The notes beneath the pieces were generated by a model. It saw only the letters and a program-made list of their open reading frames with translations, was not told the DNA's origin and made no database searches. Positions 9,568 through 18,007 of a DNA stretch of 64,000 nt are shown here, one piece after another. Both the position numbers and the translations under genes were made by a program. How positions within the stretch are numbered: position 1 is the first letter of the stretch; each line of letters begins with the position of its first letter. This DNA is from an uncultured Clostridia bacterium. GTDB taxonomy: Bacteria; Bacillota; Clostridia; Christensenellales; Borkfalkiaceae. Where the stretch lies: assembly GCA_947630115.1 (NCBI GenBank), contig CANRGG010000003.1:21234-85233 (forward strand), given 5' to 3'.

Positions 9568-11253
9568 TTACTTTTCCTCCGTAATTTTTCCGTCTTTGAT
9601 TTTGTAAATTCTGTCCGCGATCGCCATGGTACTCTCGCGGTGCGACACGAGAAGAATGCTCTTTTTGCGCTTTTGCTCTTTGAGCGCTTTTAGGATGATC
9701 CCCTCGTTGATACTGTCCACATTGCTTGTCGGCTCGTCGAGAAGAATGAGCTCTGCGCCCGAAAGGAACGCTCGAGCAAGACCGATCCGCTGTTTTTCGC
9801 CCGCAGAAAGATTGTCGCCGAGTGCCCCCACTTCCGTCTGATAGCCATCGGGCAATGTCATAATAAAGTCATGAATGGAAGCAAGGCGGCAAGCGTTTTC
9901 GATTTCTTTCATGGTAGCGTCAGGCTTTGCAATGCGCAGATTTTCCTCTATCGTTTCGTCAAAAAGGTAGGTCGTCTGCGACACCATCGTCACGTTCGCA
10001 AGCAAATTGTCGCTGTCAACTTCGTCAATATCGATACCGTTATACTCGATTCTTCCGCTGTCTTTTTGCCAAAAACGAAGCAACAGTTTTAAGAGCGTAC
10101 TCTTTCCGCAGCCGCTCTCCCCCACGATCCCGATGATCTCGCCCTTCTTTGCATTCAGACAGATATTTTGAAGTACAGGTGCGTCTTTTTCGTATCCGAA
10201 AGACAGATCATTGACTTCGAGATTTTCATAGTCAAACTTCTTGCCGCTTTGTATCGGACGAATGGCGGGCTGCTCGGCAAGCAAATTCAAAACTCTGTCG
10301 CCGCTCGCAAAGGTCTGCGTGAGATTACCGGGGAGAGCCGACACCGCAATGACGGGACCGAAACTTGAAAAAACGGCAACAACTCCCACGATCATAAATC
10401 CGACAGAGAGCATATCGAAATGAACAAGCAAAATGCCGACCGTAAGGGTTATCAAGATAAACAGCGAGACGAGAAGCTCGGTAAACGAGCTCGCCCTCGT
10501 CGAAAGGTGCTTCATTCTTTTCGTTTCTTTCAGGAGCTCGTTTGAACGACGATTGACTTCCGCTTTGCGTTCTTCTCCCGCATGATTCAAAACGATGTCT
10601 TTAATGCCCTTGATACTGTCGAGAAAATAGGCATTGAAAGAAGCAAATTCCGCACGGTATTTCACACCGCTCTCTTTAAGTCGCCCCGAAGAAATAAGCG
10701 GCACAATGACGCCGATCGTGAGGTAGCCGACAAGCGCGACGAGCGCAAGATACCAGCTTGAAACAAACCCGACAAACAAGAGAACTGCAATCGACACGAT
10801 GAACGCAATGCAGATCGGCGAAATGGTATGCGCATAGAAGACCTCGAGTGTTTCTATGTCCGAGGTGATCATCGCAATGATACTGCCCTTTTGCTTGCTT
10901 TCGAGTTTTGCGGGACACAAGATACGAAGCGCGCCGAAGATCTTATCCCGCAAAACCGCCAAAAGTCGGAAGGCAATATAGTGATTGCTGTACTGCTCCA
11001 AATAACGCAGCAATCCGCGAAGCAATCCACACCCGACCGCAAGTCCGATGATGAAGCCGTAAGACAGCGTTATACTCTCGCCAAGTGCTTTCGCAACGCC
11101 CAAAGCGCCGAATATCGTCACGCCCATCGCGGCGACAAATCCGAGACTTCCGTTGATTACTGCAAGCAACATAATGTAAGCAAGAGACCCGAGCAAGAGG
11201 ATCAGGCTTGCCATGATCTTAATTCCGCTTCTGCGTAACTTTTTCTTACTCAT
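9568..11253 (-). CDS. ABC transporter, exporter-fold half-transporter (second of heterodimeric pair)
   Basis: 561 aa. An N-terminal six-helix type-IV ABC membrane domain (to about 310) is followed by an ATPase with Walker A GESGCGKST, signature LSAGEKQR, Walker B LILLDEPTS and H-loop SHRES. It overlaps the preceding ABC gene by 4 bp, so the two are probably a heterodimer of CydDC/YbtPQ/IrtAB architecture. Pairs of this architecture import ferric siderophores in several bacteria; combined with the iron-type regulator this is the favoured role, with export as the alternative. Confidence 0.85.
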   Translation of the reverse strand: MSKKKLRRSGIKIMASLILLLGSLAYIMLLAVINGSLGFVAAMGVTIFGALGVAKALGESITLSYGFIIGLAVGCGLLRGLLRYLEQYSNHYIAFRLLAVLRDKIFGALRILCPAKLESKQKGSIIAMITSDIETLEVFYAHTISPICIAFIVSIAVLLFVGFVSSWYLALVALVGYLTIGVIVPLISSGRLKESGVKYRAEFASFNAYFLDSIKGIKDIVLNHAGEERKAEVNRRSNELLKETKRMKHLSTRASSFTELLVSLFILITLTVGILLVHFDMLSVGFMIVGVVAVFSSFGPVIAVSALPGNLTQTFASGDRVLNLLAEQPAIRPIQSGKKFDYENLEVNDLSFGYEKDAPVLQNICLNAKKGEIIGIVGESGCGKSTLLKLLLRFWQKDSGRIEYNGIDIDEVDSDNLLANVTMVSQTTYLFDETIEENLRIAKPDATMKEIENACRLASIHDFIMTLPDGYQTEVGALGDNLSAGEKQRIGLARAFLSGAELILLDEPTSNVDSINEGIILKALKEQKRKKSILLVSHRESTMAIADRIYKIKDGKITEEK

Positions 11254-12968
11254 AATGCGTAGCCCTCCTCTAACTGTTTTTGCGCAGCATACAATCTCTC
11301 ATAGCCTTTTCTTTCACTCATAAGCCCGTCGTGCGTACCGCATTCCTTGACTTCGCCGTCCTCCATATAATAAACGGTGTCGGCGGGAACGACATTGGCA
11401 AGCCTGTGCGAAATGACGATAACGCTCTTTTCGTTTGCGAGCGCACGGATATTCTGCATAATGATCGCTTCGCTCTCCACGTCGATATTGCTCGTCGCCT
11501 CATCGAATACGAAGATGTCTTTATCCGAAACAAGGTTGATAGCTAATGCAAGTCTTTGCTTTTGTCCGCCCGAAAGATTGGCGGCATCCTCCGTGATCAC
11601 TTTGTCAAGTCCGCCGTTTTCTTCGATGAACTCACGAAGATTGACCTTTTCAAGCGCCGCATAAATTTCCTCATCGGTTACGTTTTTCTTTGCAAGTCGA
11701 AAATTCTCTTTTACGCTCGCATTAAATATGTACGTGTTGTAGCTTACGACCGCAAGATGACCGTAATAATCTTCTCGATTTAGCGTTGCAAGCGGCTTGC
11801 CGCCGACCGTGACTTCCCCCTCTTGTGCACGGTGCGCTCCTATAACGAGATTTACGACCGTACTCTTTCCGCATCCGCTTTCGCCCACGATCGCCGTCAT
11901 GCCCTTTGCGGGAAACGTCATGCTCACGTTTTTGAGTACGTCCCGCTTTCCATCATAGGAAAAGGTCACGTTTTTAAGACACAGGTCTTTATTTTCCACT
12001 TTTTCGCTCCCCCACTTTGGCTCCGGCATTTCAAGAAGGGAGAGGATTTTCTTGCCTGCGCTTGCTCCGTTCATTGCCACATGAAACGCCGAGCCGAACG
12101 CACGGAGCGGCAGGAAGAACTCCACCGCAACCAATGTCACAAACAGAGCGGCAATGGGAGATAGCCCCCAATACGCCGTACCGCAAATTGCAAGAGCGAT
12201 TCCCGCGCCTGCGCCGCCGTAAGCGACGAGATCCATAATCGTCGTGCTTGCAAGTTGCATAACAAGCACTTTCATTGTGATCTTTCGGAACTCTTCCGCA
12301 CTCTCGTTCATCTTCTTGTGCTGACGGGCGTCTGCACGGAAGATTTTAAGTTCTTTCAGTCCTTGTGTGCTGTCAAGAAATTTGTCGCCCATCGAGATGT
12401 ACTTGTTCCAATACTTTGCAAAAATCTTCTTCGCCCACTTACTGACCGCAACGATCGAAACGGGGATAAGCGGGACGCAGGCAAGCAACACAAGGCTCGA
12501 CCGCCAATCGACAAACACGGTGATGAGAAAGAGTATAATCGGCGCAAGCATCGAAAAGAAGAACTGCGGGATATAGCTCGAAAAGTATAAATCGAGTTGT
12601 TCCACGCCCTCCATACTCACCTGCGTAAGTCCCGCCATATTCATTCCGTCGGTGGATTTTACGCCGAGAGTTACGATCTTTTCGTACACTCTCTCCTTCA
12701 AATCTTTTTTGACTTTGCGCCCAAGTAAATCTTTGACGTCGCCTACAAGCCGTGAGCAGGTATAGCGGACGAGGATACAGACGACTGCCGCTATCGCAGG
12801 ATAGACGAAGTTTACGATCTCCGCGTTCTCGACGAGCAGCTTTATCGCCCAACAAAGACTCGCCGTGATACCGACATTCGCGAAAAGTCCCAAAACTTGC
12901 AAGAAAACCGTAATAAATATGTACTTCTTGTTGCCGCCAAGGAGCTTGAAAAGATTTTTATCTAACAT
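11250..12968 (-). CDS. ABC transporter, exporter-fold half-transporter (first of heterodimeric pair)
   Basis: 572 aa starting at MLDKNLFKLLGG (12968) behind GGAGGGGGG; the ORF-track start at 13103 is rejected because it overlaps the small membrane gene in another frame. Six-helix membrane domain, then an ATPase with Walker A GESGCGKST, signature LSGGQKQR, Walker B IFVFDEATS and SHRLANV. It partners the next gene. The LSGGQ is canonical here and LSAGE in the partner, so the two ATP sites are slightly asymmetric, as is common in heterodimers. Confidence 0.85.
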   Translation of the reverse strand: MLDKNLFKLLGGNKKYIFITVFLQVLGLFANVGITASLCWAIKLLVENAEIVNFVYPAIAAVVCILVRYTCSRLVGDVKDLLGRKVKKDLKERVYEKIVTLGVKSTDGMNMAGLTQVSMEGVEQLDLYFSSYIPQFFFSMLAPIILFLITVFVDWRSSLVLLACVPLIPVSIVAVSKWAKKIFAKYWNKYISMGDKFLDSTQGLKELKIFRADARQHKKMNESAEEFRKITMKVLVMQLASTTIMDLVAYGGAGAGIALAICGTAYWGLSPIAALFVTLVAVEFFLPLRAFGSAFHVAMNGASAGKKILSLLEMPEPKWGSEKVENKDLCLKNVTFSYDGKRDVLKNVSMTFPAKGMTAIVGESGCGKSTVVNLVIGAHRAQEGEVTVGGKPLATLNREDYYGHLAVVSYNTYIFNASVKENFRLAKKNVTDEEIYAALEKVNLREFIEENGGLDKVITEDAANLSGGQKQRLALAINLVSDKDIFVFDEATSNIDVESEAIIMQNIRALANEKSVIVISHRLANVVPADTVYYMEDGEVKECGTHDGLMSERKGYERLYAAQKQLEEGYAL

Positions 12969-13177
12969 TTCCCCCCTCCTTTTCGATTGCCGTTTACGAT
13001 CAAAAGAACCAGCCCGTAAAGGACATCGAGATTGATGAAGATCGCCACAATGGAAGTCAGATACATATCGGGATTTGTTGCCGACTGCGCTTCGGGATAG
13101 CAAACAAGGAGCGTTACAACTTCCGCAAGAAAGAGAATTCCCGCGATGATGAGTTCAAGCAGCATTCTTTTTTTCAT
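12962..13177 (-). CDS. Small two-helix membrane protein, unknown function
   Basis: 71 aa: two hydrophobic helices (LLELIIAGILFLAEVVTLLV and IVAIFINLDVLYGLVLLIV) with a short basic, Cys-ended tail (GNRKGGGKC). Good AAGGAGA ribosome site before the ATG at 13177. It overlaps the YgbA-like gene upstream and the ABC gene downstream, so it belongs to the operon. No family recognized; possibly an accessory subunit of the transporter. Confidence 0.65.
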   Translation of the reverse strand: MKKRMLLELIIAGILFLAEVVTLLVCYPEAQSATNPDMYLTSIVAIFINLDVLYGLVLLIVNGNRKGGGKC

Positions 13178-13511
13178 GGTTTATGTTCTCCTTTTCGATT
13201 TTCTTATTTTCTCGTTTAGTTTCAATGAGGTGTCGCATGGCAAGGATGGGATGGGAAAACACGATACGAGGCCCGCTGTATCTCATCACAGCTCGGATCT
13301 TTTCCCGCATATCCGGTTTGTAGCAGTGGATCGAACAATTCGAGCAAAAGGGCTTGTTACTCCCATGCGGACACTTTTCTCGCCGCAATTTTACATAGTC
13401 CAAAAGCTCCCTGCACTCTTTGCAAAGCGCATGTTTGCGGGTTTTATGGTTCCCTTTGCAATACTTCTCGATCATAAGTCGGACAACTTTGAGTTCTCTT
13501 TCCTTATCCAT
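13155..13511 (-). CDS. YgbA-like (nitrous-oxide-stimulated promoter family) Cys-rich protein
   Basis: 118 aa with the family's cysteine pattern: YCKGNH, LCKECRELLDY, CPHG, FCSNCSIHCYKPDMRE, then VMRYSGPRIVFSHP. E. coli YgbA belongs to the NsrR (nitric-oxide/Fe-S) regulon and has been tied to iron-sulfur repair. The many cysteines suggest metal or cluster binding. It is the first gene of the transporter operon, which fits an iron-limitation response. The ribosome site directly before the chosen ATG is weak; GGGAGG lies about 29 bases upstream, nearer an out-of-frame ATG. Confidence 0.8.
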   Translation of the reverse strand: MDKERELKVVRLMIEKYCKGNHKTRKHALCKECRELLDYVKLRREKCPHGSNKPFCSNCSIHCYKPDMREKIRAVMRYSGPRIVFSHPILAMRHLIETKRENKKIEKENINHEKKNAA

Positions 13512-13552
13512 CTGTTTTTGTTCGCCATGGCGAACCGTCCTCCCATAAAAAT

Positions 13553-13572
13553 CGGTTAGCAGTCCCTAACCG
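13553..13572. promoter_or_regulatory. CGGTTAG-N6-CTAACCG dyad, candidate iron-regulator operator
   Basis: Perfect 7-bp inverted repeat with a 6-bp centre in the leader of the transporter operon, ~40 bp before the first gene. The arms contain GGTTAG/CTAACC, the half-sites of classical DtxR boxes, but with wider spacing than the usual 1 bp. A second, imperfect dyad GTTAGC-N4-GCTTAC lies nearby (around 13613). Operator role is inferred. Confidence 0.45.
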
Positions 13573-13635
13573 TACGTTATAAAATATGGAGTTAAAACCA
13601 CCGTTTGATTTGTTAGCTATGGCTTACAATTCTGC

Positions 13636-13662
13636 AAAAAAGAGCGGAGCTTCTCACTCCGC
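13636..13662 (-). terminator. Intrinsic terminator after the dtxR-type gene, overlapping the next transcript start
   Basis: Minus-strand hairpin GCGGAG-N7-CTCCGC followed by TCTTTTTT. It ends the regulator transcript (gene stop at 13719) but lies a few bases downstream of the TATAAT at 13668, so it is also the 5' end of the transporter transcript. Confidence 0.65.
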
Positions 13663-13667
13663 AAATT

Positions 13668-13696
13668 ATTATAGTACGATTTTTAAGGGATGTCAA
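13668..13696 (-). promoter_or_regulatory. Consensus sigma-A promoter of iron-transport operon
   Basis: TTGACA (13691-13696), 17-bp spacer, TATAAT (13668-13673) on the minus strand: a perfect consensus. A promoter this strong would need repression, consistent with control by the adjacent DtxR-type regulator. Confidence 0.8.
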
Positions 13697-13718
13697 ACAA
13701 AATGTAAGGAGAAACTAA

Positions 13719-14081
13719 CTATTTTTTTCCGAATTTTTTTATATAATCGAACATTTCCTCGGTAATGACGTGTTCAATGCGGCAGGCATTGTCCTCGGCA
13801 AGTTCCTGCGGTGCACCCGTTCTCATCAAAAGTTCGGTGATCACTTGATGGCGTTCATAGATATTTTCCGCTTTTTCTTTCCCCTCTTTTGTAAGACGGA
13901 TCGAGCCGCCTTCTTCTACAAGAATGTATCCTTTCTTTTGAAGGTTTCCCATTGCCACCGAAACGCTCGCACGAGAATAACCGAGTTCGGCGGCAACGTC
14001 CACCGCTCGCACATTACTGCTGCGAGATTTCAGCCGCAAAATTGTTTCGAGATACATTTCTTCCGATTCGTGAACAATCAT
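13719..14081 (-). CDS. DtxR/IdeR-family iron-dependent repressor
   Basis: 120 aa from the ATG at 14081 (AGAGGGAA ribosome site); the upstream in-frame ATG at 14150 lies before the -10 box and is rejected. Winged helix (VRAVDVAAELGYSRASVSVAMGNLQKKGYI), then the metal/dimer domain. Metal ligands are of the iron type: Met9 (EEMYLE), Cys100, Glu103 and His104 (ACRIEHV) match DtxR M10-C102-E105-H106; manganese sensors (MntR) have Asp at the first position. His78 is also kept, while DtxR His98 is a Glu here. There is no C-terminal SH3-like domain. It presumably controls the adjoining transport operon. Confidence 0.88.
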   Translation of the reverse strand: MIVHESEEMYLETILRLKSRSSNVRAVDVAAELGYSRASVSVAMGNLQKKGYILVEEGGSIRLTKEGKEKAENIYERHQVITELLMRTGAPQELAEDNACRIEHVITEEMFDYIKKFGKK

Positions 14082-14099
14082 CAATTTCCCTCTGATTAT

Positions 14100-14128
14100 A
14101 TTATACTGTTTTCTCCTCGTCTTGTAAA
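14100..14128 (-). promoter_or_regulatory. Sigma-A promoter of the dtxR-type gene
   Basis: TTTACA (14123-14128), 17-bp spacer, TATAAT (14100-14105) on the minus strand; a second TATAAT overlaps (14095-14100). The leader before the ATG is very short. Confidence 0.6.
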
Positions 14129-14140
14129 GAATTTTTGAAG

Positions 14141-14173
14141 AAAAAGACATACAATTCGTATGCCTTTTTCAAA
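14141..14173 (-). terminator. Terminator hairpin downstream of DUF58 gene; identical to 23224..23256
   Basis: AAAAAGACATAC-AATTC-GTATGCCTTTTT: 12-bp arms with one mismatch and flanking A/T runs. The same 33 bases recur exactly after spoIVB. Confidence 0.6.
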
Positions 14174-14208
14174 TTGATTTGAGTCATTGCCCGAATTGCT
14201 TGTTTTCA

Positions 14209-15105
14209 CTAATTAACAAGATCGGCTTGGAGAAGCTCTTTGAAGATCACTTTCTCGATCGGCTCCTCGGTGTCGAAAGAGAGGAACGTGATCCCGCGGG
14301 AGGCACAGAAATTACTGATCCCCTCGATTGTCTCTTTGACTAATTTGCTGTATTCTTCGAGCATGGAGCGGGAAATTTTCACGCGGATATTGCGGAAGTC
14401 GTCCGCGCGTGGCGACTCGGAGTCGATGAGATTTAATCTTCCCGAATACAGCGGGTCTCGCTCTTCCTTCGTCATCACCTGTATCATCAACACTTGTCTG
14501 CGCTTATAGAGCAGGAAATTCACCCCGGGTTTCCAATCTTCCTCGGTCAAAAAGTCGGAGATGACGATGGACAAGCCGTCGTTCGTGCCCGTGTGCTGCG
14601 TTTTGGGGATTGAAGTTCCAAAATCCGCCTCGCCCTCGAATTTGATCTTTTCAAGCTGCCCGATCGCTCCGAAGAACTTATTTTTCCCGACGATGATCCC
14701 GAACGGGTCCTCCGCCTTCCCCTCTTTCAGCAAGTGAAACGACACCTTGTCCATATTTCTGATTGCCAAAAAACCGAGCGCTGCGGCAAGGCTGACTGCA
14801 TACCTCGCCTTTTCGGGGATCATGCCCATGGATGCGGAACAGTCGAGAAAAATCTGAATGTGCATTTGCCGCTCGTCGGTGTAGAGTTTGAGAAAGTATT
14901 TTTTGAGCCTCGCATACAAATTCCAATCAATACGGCGGATGTCGTCGCCGAGTTCGTAGTTTCGAAAGTCGGCAAACTCCATCGTCTGTCCGTATTTTTT
15001 GATTTGATGTTTCCCGCCGTAGTAGCCCGATAAATTTGCTTGCAAGTGCAGTGCCAAGGTTTCGAGGCGGCTGAAAAATGCGTCACTTAAAAAAGAGTTA
15101 TTCAT
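14209..15105 (-). CDS. DUF58 (vWA-like) domain protein
   Basis: 298 aa. Contains the DUF58 hallmark RNYELGDDIRRIDWNLYAR, followed by a vWA-like metal site FLDCSASM (D-x-S-x-S intact). Cytoplasmic, no membrane helix. DUF58 proteins are nearly always encoded with a MoxR AAA+ ATPase and BatA-like vWA membrane proteins and are thought to act as chaperone/assembly partners. Here the two vWA genes precede it, but no MoxR gene is present in the window. It is the last gene of its operon, followed by a terminator. Confidence 0.85.
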   Translation of the reverse strand: MNNSFLSDAFFSRLETLALHLQANLSGYYGGKHQIKKYGQTMEFADFRNYELGDDIRRIDWNLYARLKKYFLKLYTDERQMHIQIFLDCSASMGMIPEKARYAVSLAAALGFLAIRNMDKVSFHLLKEGKAEDPFGIIVGKNKFFGAIGQLEKIKFEGEADFGTSIPKTQHTGTNDGLSIVISDFLTEEDWKPGVNFLLYKRRQVLMIQVMTKEERDPLYSGRLNLIDSESPRADDFRNIRVKISRSMLEEYSKLVKETIEGISNFCASRGITFLSFDTEEPIEKVIFKELLQADLVN

Positions 15106-15117
15106 CGTCTCCCCCCA

Positions 15118-17997
15118 TTACTTTCCGAACTGCATTTTGCGCTGCCGATACGTCCGAATGAGTTCGTGCGGCCACTTGAACTTGAATTTGCGGATCGCAA
15201 TATCCAAAAGCCCCAACACGAGCGCAAGGATCGCAAACAGGAGCTGCGGGTCATAGACGATATGCACGTCTGCAAAATAACTCAATAGTTTCTCCGCGTC
15301 ATAGACGAGCTTTTCTGTCGAGTCGGCTTCCTCCTCGATTTCACGCGTCGAGATCGAAACGAGCAGCTCTCTGCCGTCTTGAAAGGAATCGGCTCCCGCG
15401 TCATATTCTTTGGAATAGGAAAACGCCCTGTACGCAAGGATCGAGCCGCTCACCTGAGAGTCGGGAATATCATTGAAATTGGACACGCTGTTGATATTGA
15501 AATTTTCGGGGACTTTCACGACGATAATTTCATAGACGCCCGGCGTTCTATTCTCGAATGTAAAGCGGTTTCCGCTCACGGAGAGATCCCGAAGGTCGAA
15601 CTTTTCAATGTTCTTTTCGGGTCCTCTCACCATTGCGACGAGCTTTCTGTTTGACTCCTCTTGACCGTCGAACCCGTAAATACTGACCTGAGTTCTGTAA
15701 TTATCTTCGAGGATCGCAGCACTGAAAATATTTTCGGAAACTTCGGCAATTTGCGAGATCAAGTTCGTAACGACATTATGAATGATCGTACTCCCTTGAT
15801 CGCTGCTTAAAAATTGTTCCGACCAATAGCCGTTCAAATCGCACAGGAAGCTGCCGACTTTTCCCTCTCCGTACTTCCACTGCGCATAGAGCGGCACATA
15901 GTCCGCCATAAGCGAAACTTCCACGTCTCCGTAGCCTTTTGCCTCCGTCGTAAAGAAGCCTTTCATTGTGATCTTGTCAAGTTCACTTTGGTTGACTCCG
16001 CTTACGATCAAGGTATGGTTCATAATCGTCGGATGGTATTCACTCGGCACTGCTCCCGAAAGTTCGTCGAAGCCGAGATCGTCTTTGAGAATATCCGAAA
16101 ACTTATCCACGTCACCCGCCGAAATGTAGTACGCTTTGCCCCCGCCGTTATGCGCAAAATTTTCCATGTCTTGGGTGAGCTGGCTCCCGATGGACATGAC
16201 GGTTATTGTGATACCGTATTTTTCATGGTTCTCCTGCATGACAGAATTGTATTGGCTGAAACTATCTCCCGGATTTGAGTCAGACAAAAAGAGAATATGC
16301 TTTCTATCCGCGCCCTGAATGGTATTGAGGGTCTTGCACGCCAAATCAATGGAAGGCGCGTATCTTGTTCCCTGCCCGCCGCCGTCGGCAATGTGACGGA
16401 TTGCACTGACAATCTTGGACTTCTGCTTCATGGAGGTCATATCAAGCCCCACACGGTAGTTATCTTCGAGCGACAAAACGCCTACTTGGTCGCGCGGAGA
16501 AAGTGCGTCGAGCGCGTCGATCGCGCCTTTGATCGCAACGTCGAGCGGAGAGATCCCCATTCCACCCCGATCCTCGTCCATAGAACCCGAGCGGTCGATA
16601 ATAATGGCAAGCGCAACGGGGGGCGTGTAGTCGACGGCATTGACAGGAAGCATTTTTTCAAACGTCGTCCCCGCCATGTCCTCTTTATTATAGGAATGTG
16701 CCATGGGAACATCCTCTCCCGCGGGATTTTTCCCCATGACGACGTCTCCGTTTTTATCCTTCTCTACGCCGCCCACGGTAAAGAGTCCCCCGCCGTAGTC
16801 GCTCACATAGCTTTCAAGCAGATCCTCAAAGCCGTTCGGCATATCCTTATGGGCAATGTTCACCAAGACGACTTCGTCGTACATCGCAATCGCTTCCATA
16901 TTCTTGGGAAGCTCGTTGCTTTCGATATTCACAACCGTGACGCTCAGGTATTCCGCGTCGATGGATCCCTTGATCTTTTCGACAAGCGCAGCCGACTCTC
17001 CGTTATACTTCTCCACGACAAGCATCGAGGTATATTCTTCGATCTCAAAATAGGAATAATACAAATTGTTCTCGGTGAGAGAGTCCCCCTCGCTCTCGAT
17101 GGTAAATTTAAGATCATGATGTCCCGGGGTCGAAAAGGCGTAGTTGAAATTGATGGTCTGCTCCCCGAGGACGAGGCTCAAATTCTCATGCGCGTCGGAC
17201 TGTTCGGAATATTCTCCGATGTCCGTAAATTTCAAGGAAACTTTTCCCTGATAGGTGCTTTTGAGGGTCACCTCGAACGAAACTTCCTCTCCGAGGGAAT
17301 ATTTGCGTTCGGGATAGCTGACGTTCGTGATCCACACGTCACTCTTGAAAGAGGCGGGATAGAACGAAGTGTCGATCTGTACGCCGTCCATGGAAATTCG
17401 CTTTGCAACACTCTGCGCGTCGCGGTCGGTTTCAAGTCCGTCCGAAATGAGTAAAATCTTCGCAGTATCGGGATAGTGGATGATCGCCTCATCCTCGCCG
17501 CCGCTTTGATCGAGCGTAGGGTCCCAAACATAAGTGAGCGCACCCGCAATATCGGTTGCCGTAATATCGGGACTCGGGGCTTCGAGAAATTTTTGATACG
17601 CCGATTCGGGGCTGTGCTGCCCCATGGGCAAGACGACCTTTTGGTCATATCCGAACGTCACGATAGACACATTGCTTCTTCCGTCGTTCGCGGTCAGAAC
17701 GTCATGCACCAAGTCATTCACTCTGTCCTTATAGTTTGCGCTGCTGTAAGAAGCATCGACTAAAATGACAAGCTCATTCTCTTGATTGGGAAGATCATAG
17801 GAGAAATTGATCCCCGACAGGATGAGAATACACAGCGTTGACACAACACAGTGAAGGATCAAGGAGATCACCTTGTTGCGGTTATACCGAAACCGTCTCG
17901 GTGAACGGAAAAAGAAGAAGAGAGCGATTAAGAAGGCGGGAATGATGAGAAGCAGCAGCCACCCGCTCACTGAAAAGTTGACTTTGAAATTCGACAT
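15118..17997 (-). CDS. Large membrane protein with two von Willebrand A domains
   Basis: 959 aa starting at MSNFKVNFSVSG (17997), where the gene has its own membrane start; the longer ORF merely overlaps the previous gene. Two N-terminal helices (WLLLLIIPAFLIALFFFF; VISLILHCVVSTLCILILSG), first vWA domain with VDASYSS (about 80), a CARDB/beta-sandwich-like region, a second vWA domain with IDRSGSM (about 470), and a C-terminal helix (LLFAILALVLGLLDIAI). Both MIDAS motifs are intact. Resembles BatA/YegN-type proteins of MoxR operons that act on envelope or secreted substrates; substrate unknown. Confidence 0.82.
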   Translation of the reverse strand: MSNFKVNFSVSGWLLLLIIPAFLIALFFFFRSPRRFRYNRNKVISLILHCVVSTLCILILSGINFSYDLPNQENELVILVDASYSSANYKDRVNDLVHDVLTANDGRSNVSIVTFGYDQKVVLPMGQHSPESAYQKFLEAPSPDITATDIAGALTYVWDPTLDQSGGEDEAIIHYPDTAKILLISDGLETDRDAQSVAKRISMDGVQIDTSFYPASFKSDVWITNVSYPERKYSLGEEVSFEVTLKSTYQGKVSLKFTDIGEYSEQSDAHENLSLVLGEQTINFNYAFSTPGHHDLKFTIESEGDSLTENNLYYSYFEIEEYTSMLVVEKYNGESAALVEKIKGSIDAEYLSVTVVNIESNELPKNMEAIAMYDEVVLVNIAHKDMPNGFEDLLESYVSDYGGGLFTVGGVEKDKNGDVVMGKNPAGEDVPMAHSYNKEDMAGTTFEKMLPVNAVDYTPPVALAIIIDRSGSMDEDRGGMGISPLDVAIKGAIDALDALSPRDQVGVLSLEDNYRVGLDMTSMKQKSKIVSAIRHIADGGGQGTRYAPSIDLACKTLNTIQGADRKHILFLSDSNPGDSFSQYNSVMQENHEKYGITITVMSIGSQLTQDMENFAHNGGGKAYYISAGDVDKFSDILKDDLGFDELSGAVPSEYHPTIMNHTLIVSGVNQSELDKITMKGFFTTEAKGYGDVEVSLMADYVPLYAQWKYGEGKVGSFLCDLNGYWSEQFLSSDQGSTIIHNVVTNLISQIAEVSENIFSAAILEDNYRTQVSIYGFDGQEESNRKLVAMVRGPEKNIEKFDLRDLSVSGNRFTFENRTPGVYEIIVVKVPENFNINSVSNFNDIPDSQVSGSILAYRAFSYSKEYDAGADSFQDGRELLVSISTREIEEEADSTEKLVYDAEKLLSYFADVHIVYDPQLLFAILALVLGLLDIAIRKFKFKWPHELIRTYRQRKMQFGK

Positions 17998-18007
17998 ACC
18001 TCTCCTC

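Noticed and set aside
13511-13531. ATG at about 13528 as start of the YgbA-like gene, closer to the GGGAGG
   Set aside because: It is out of frame with the conserved protein and soon meets a stop.
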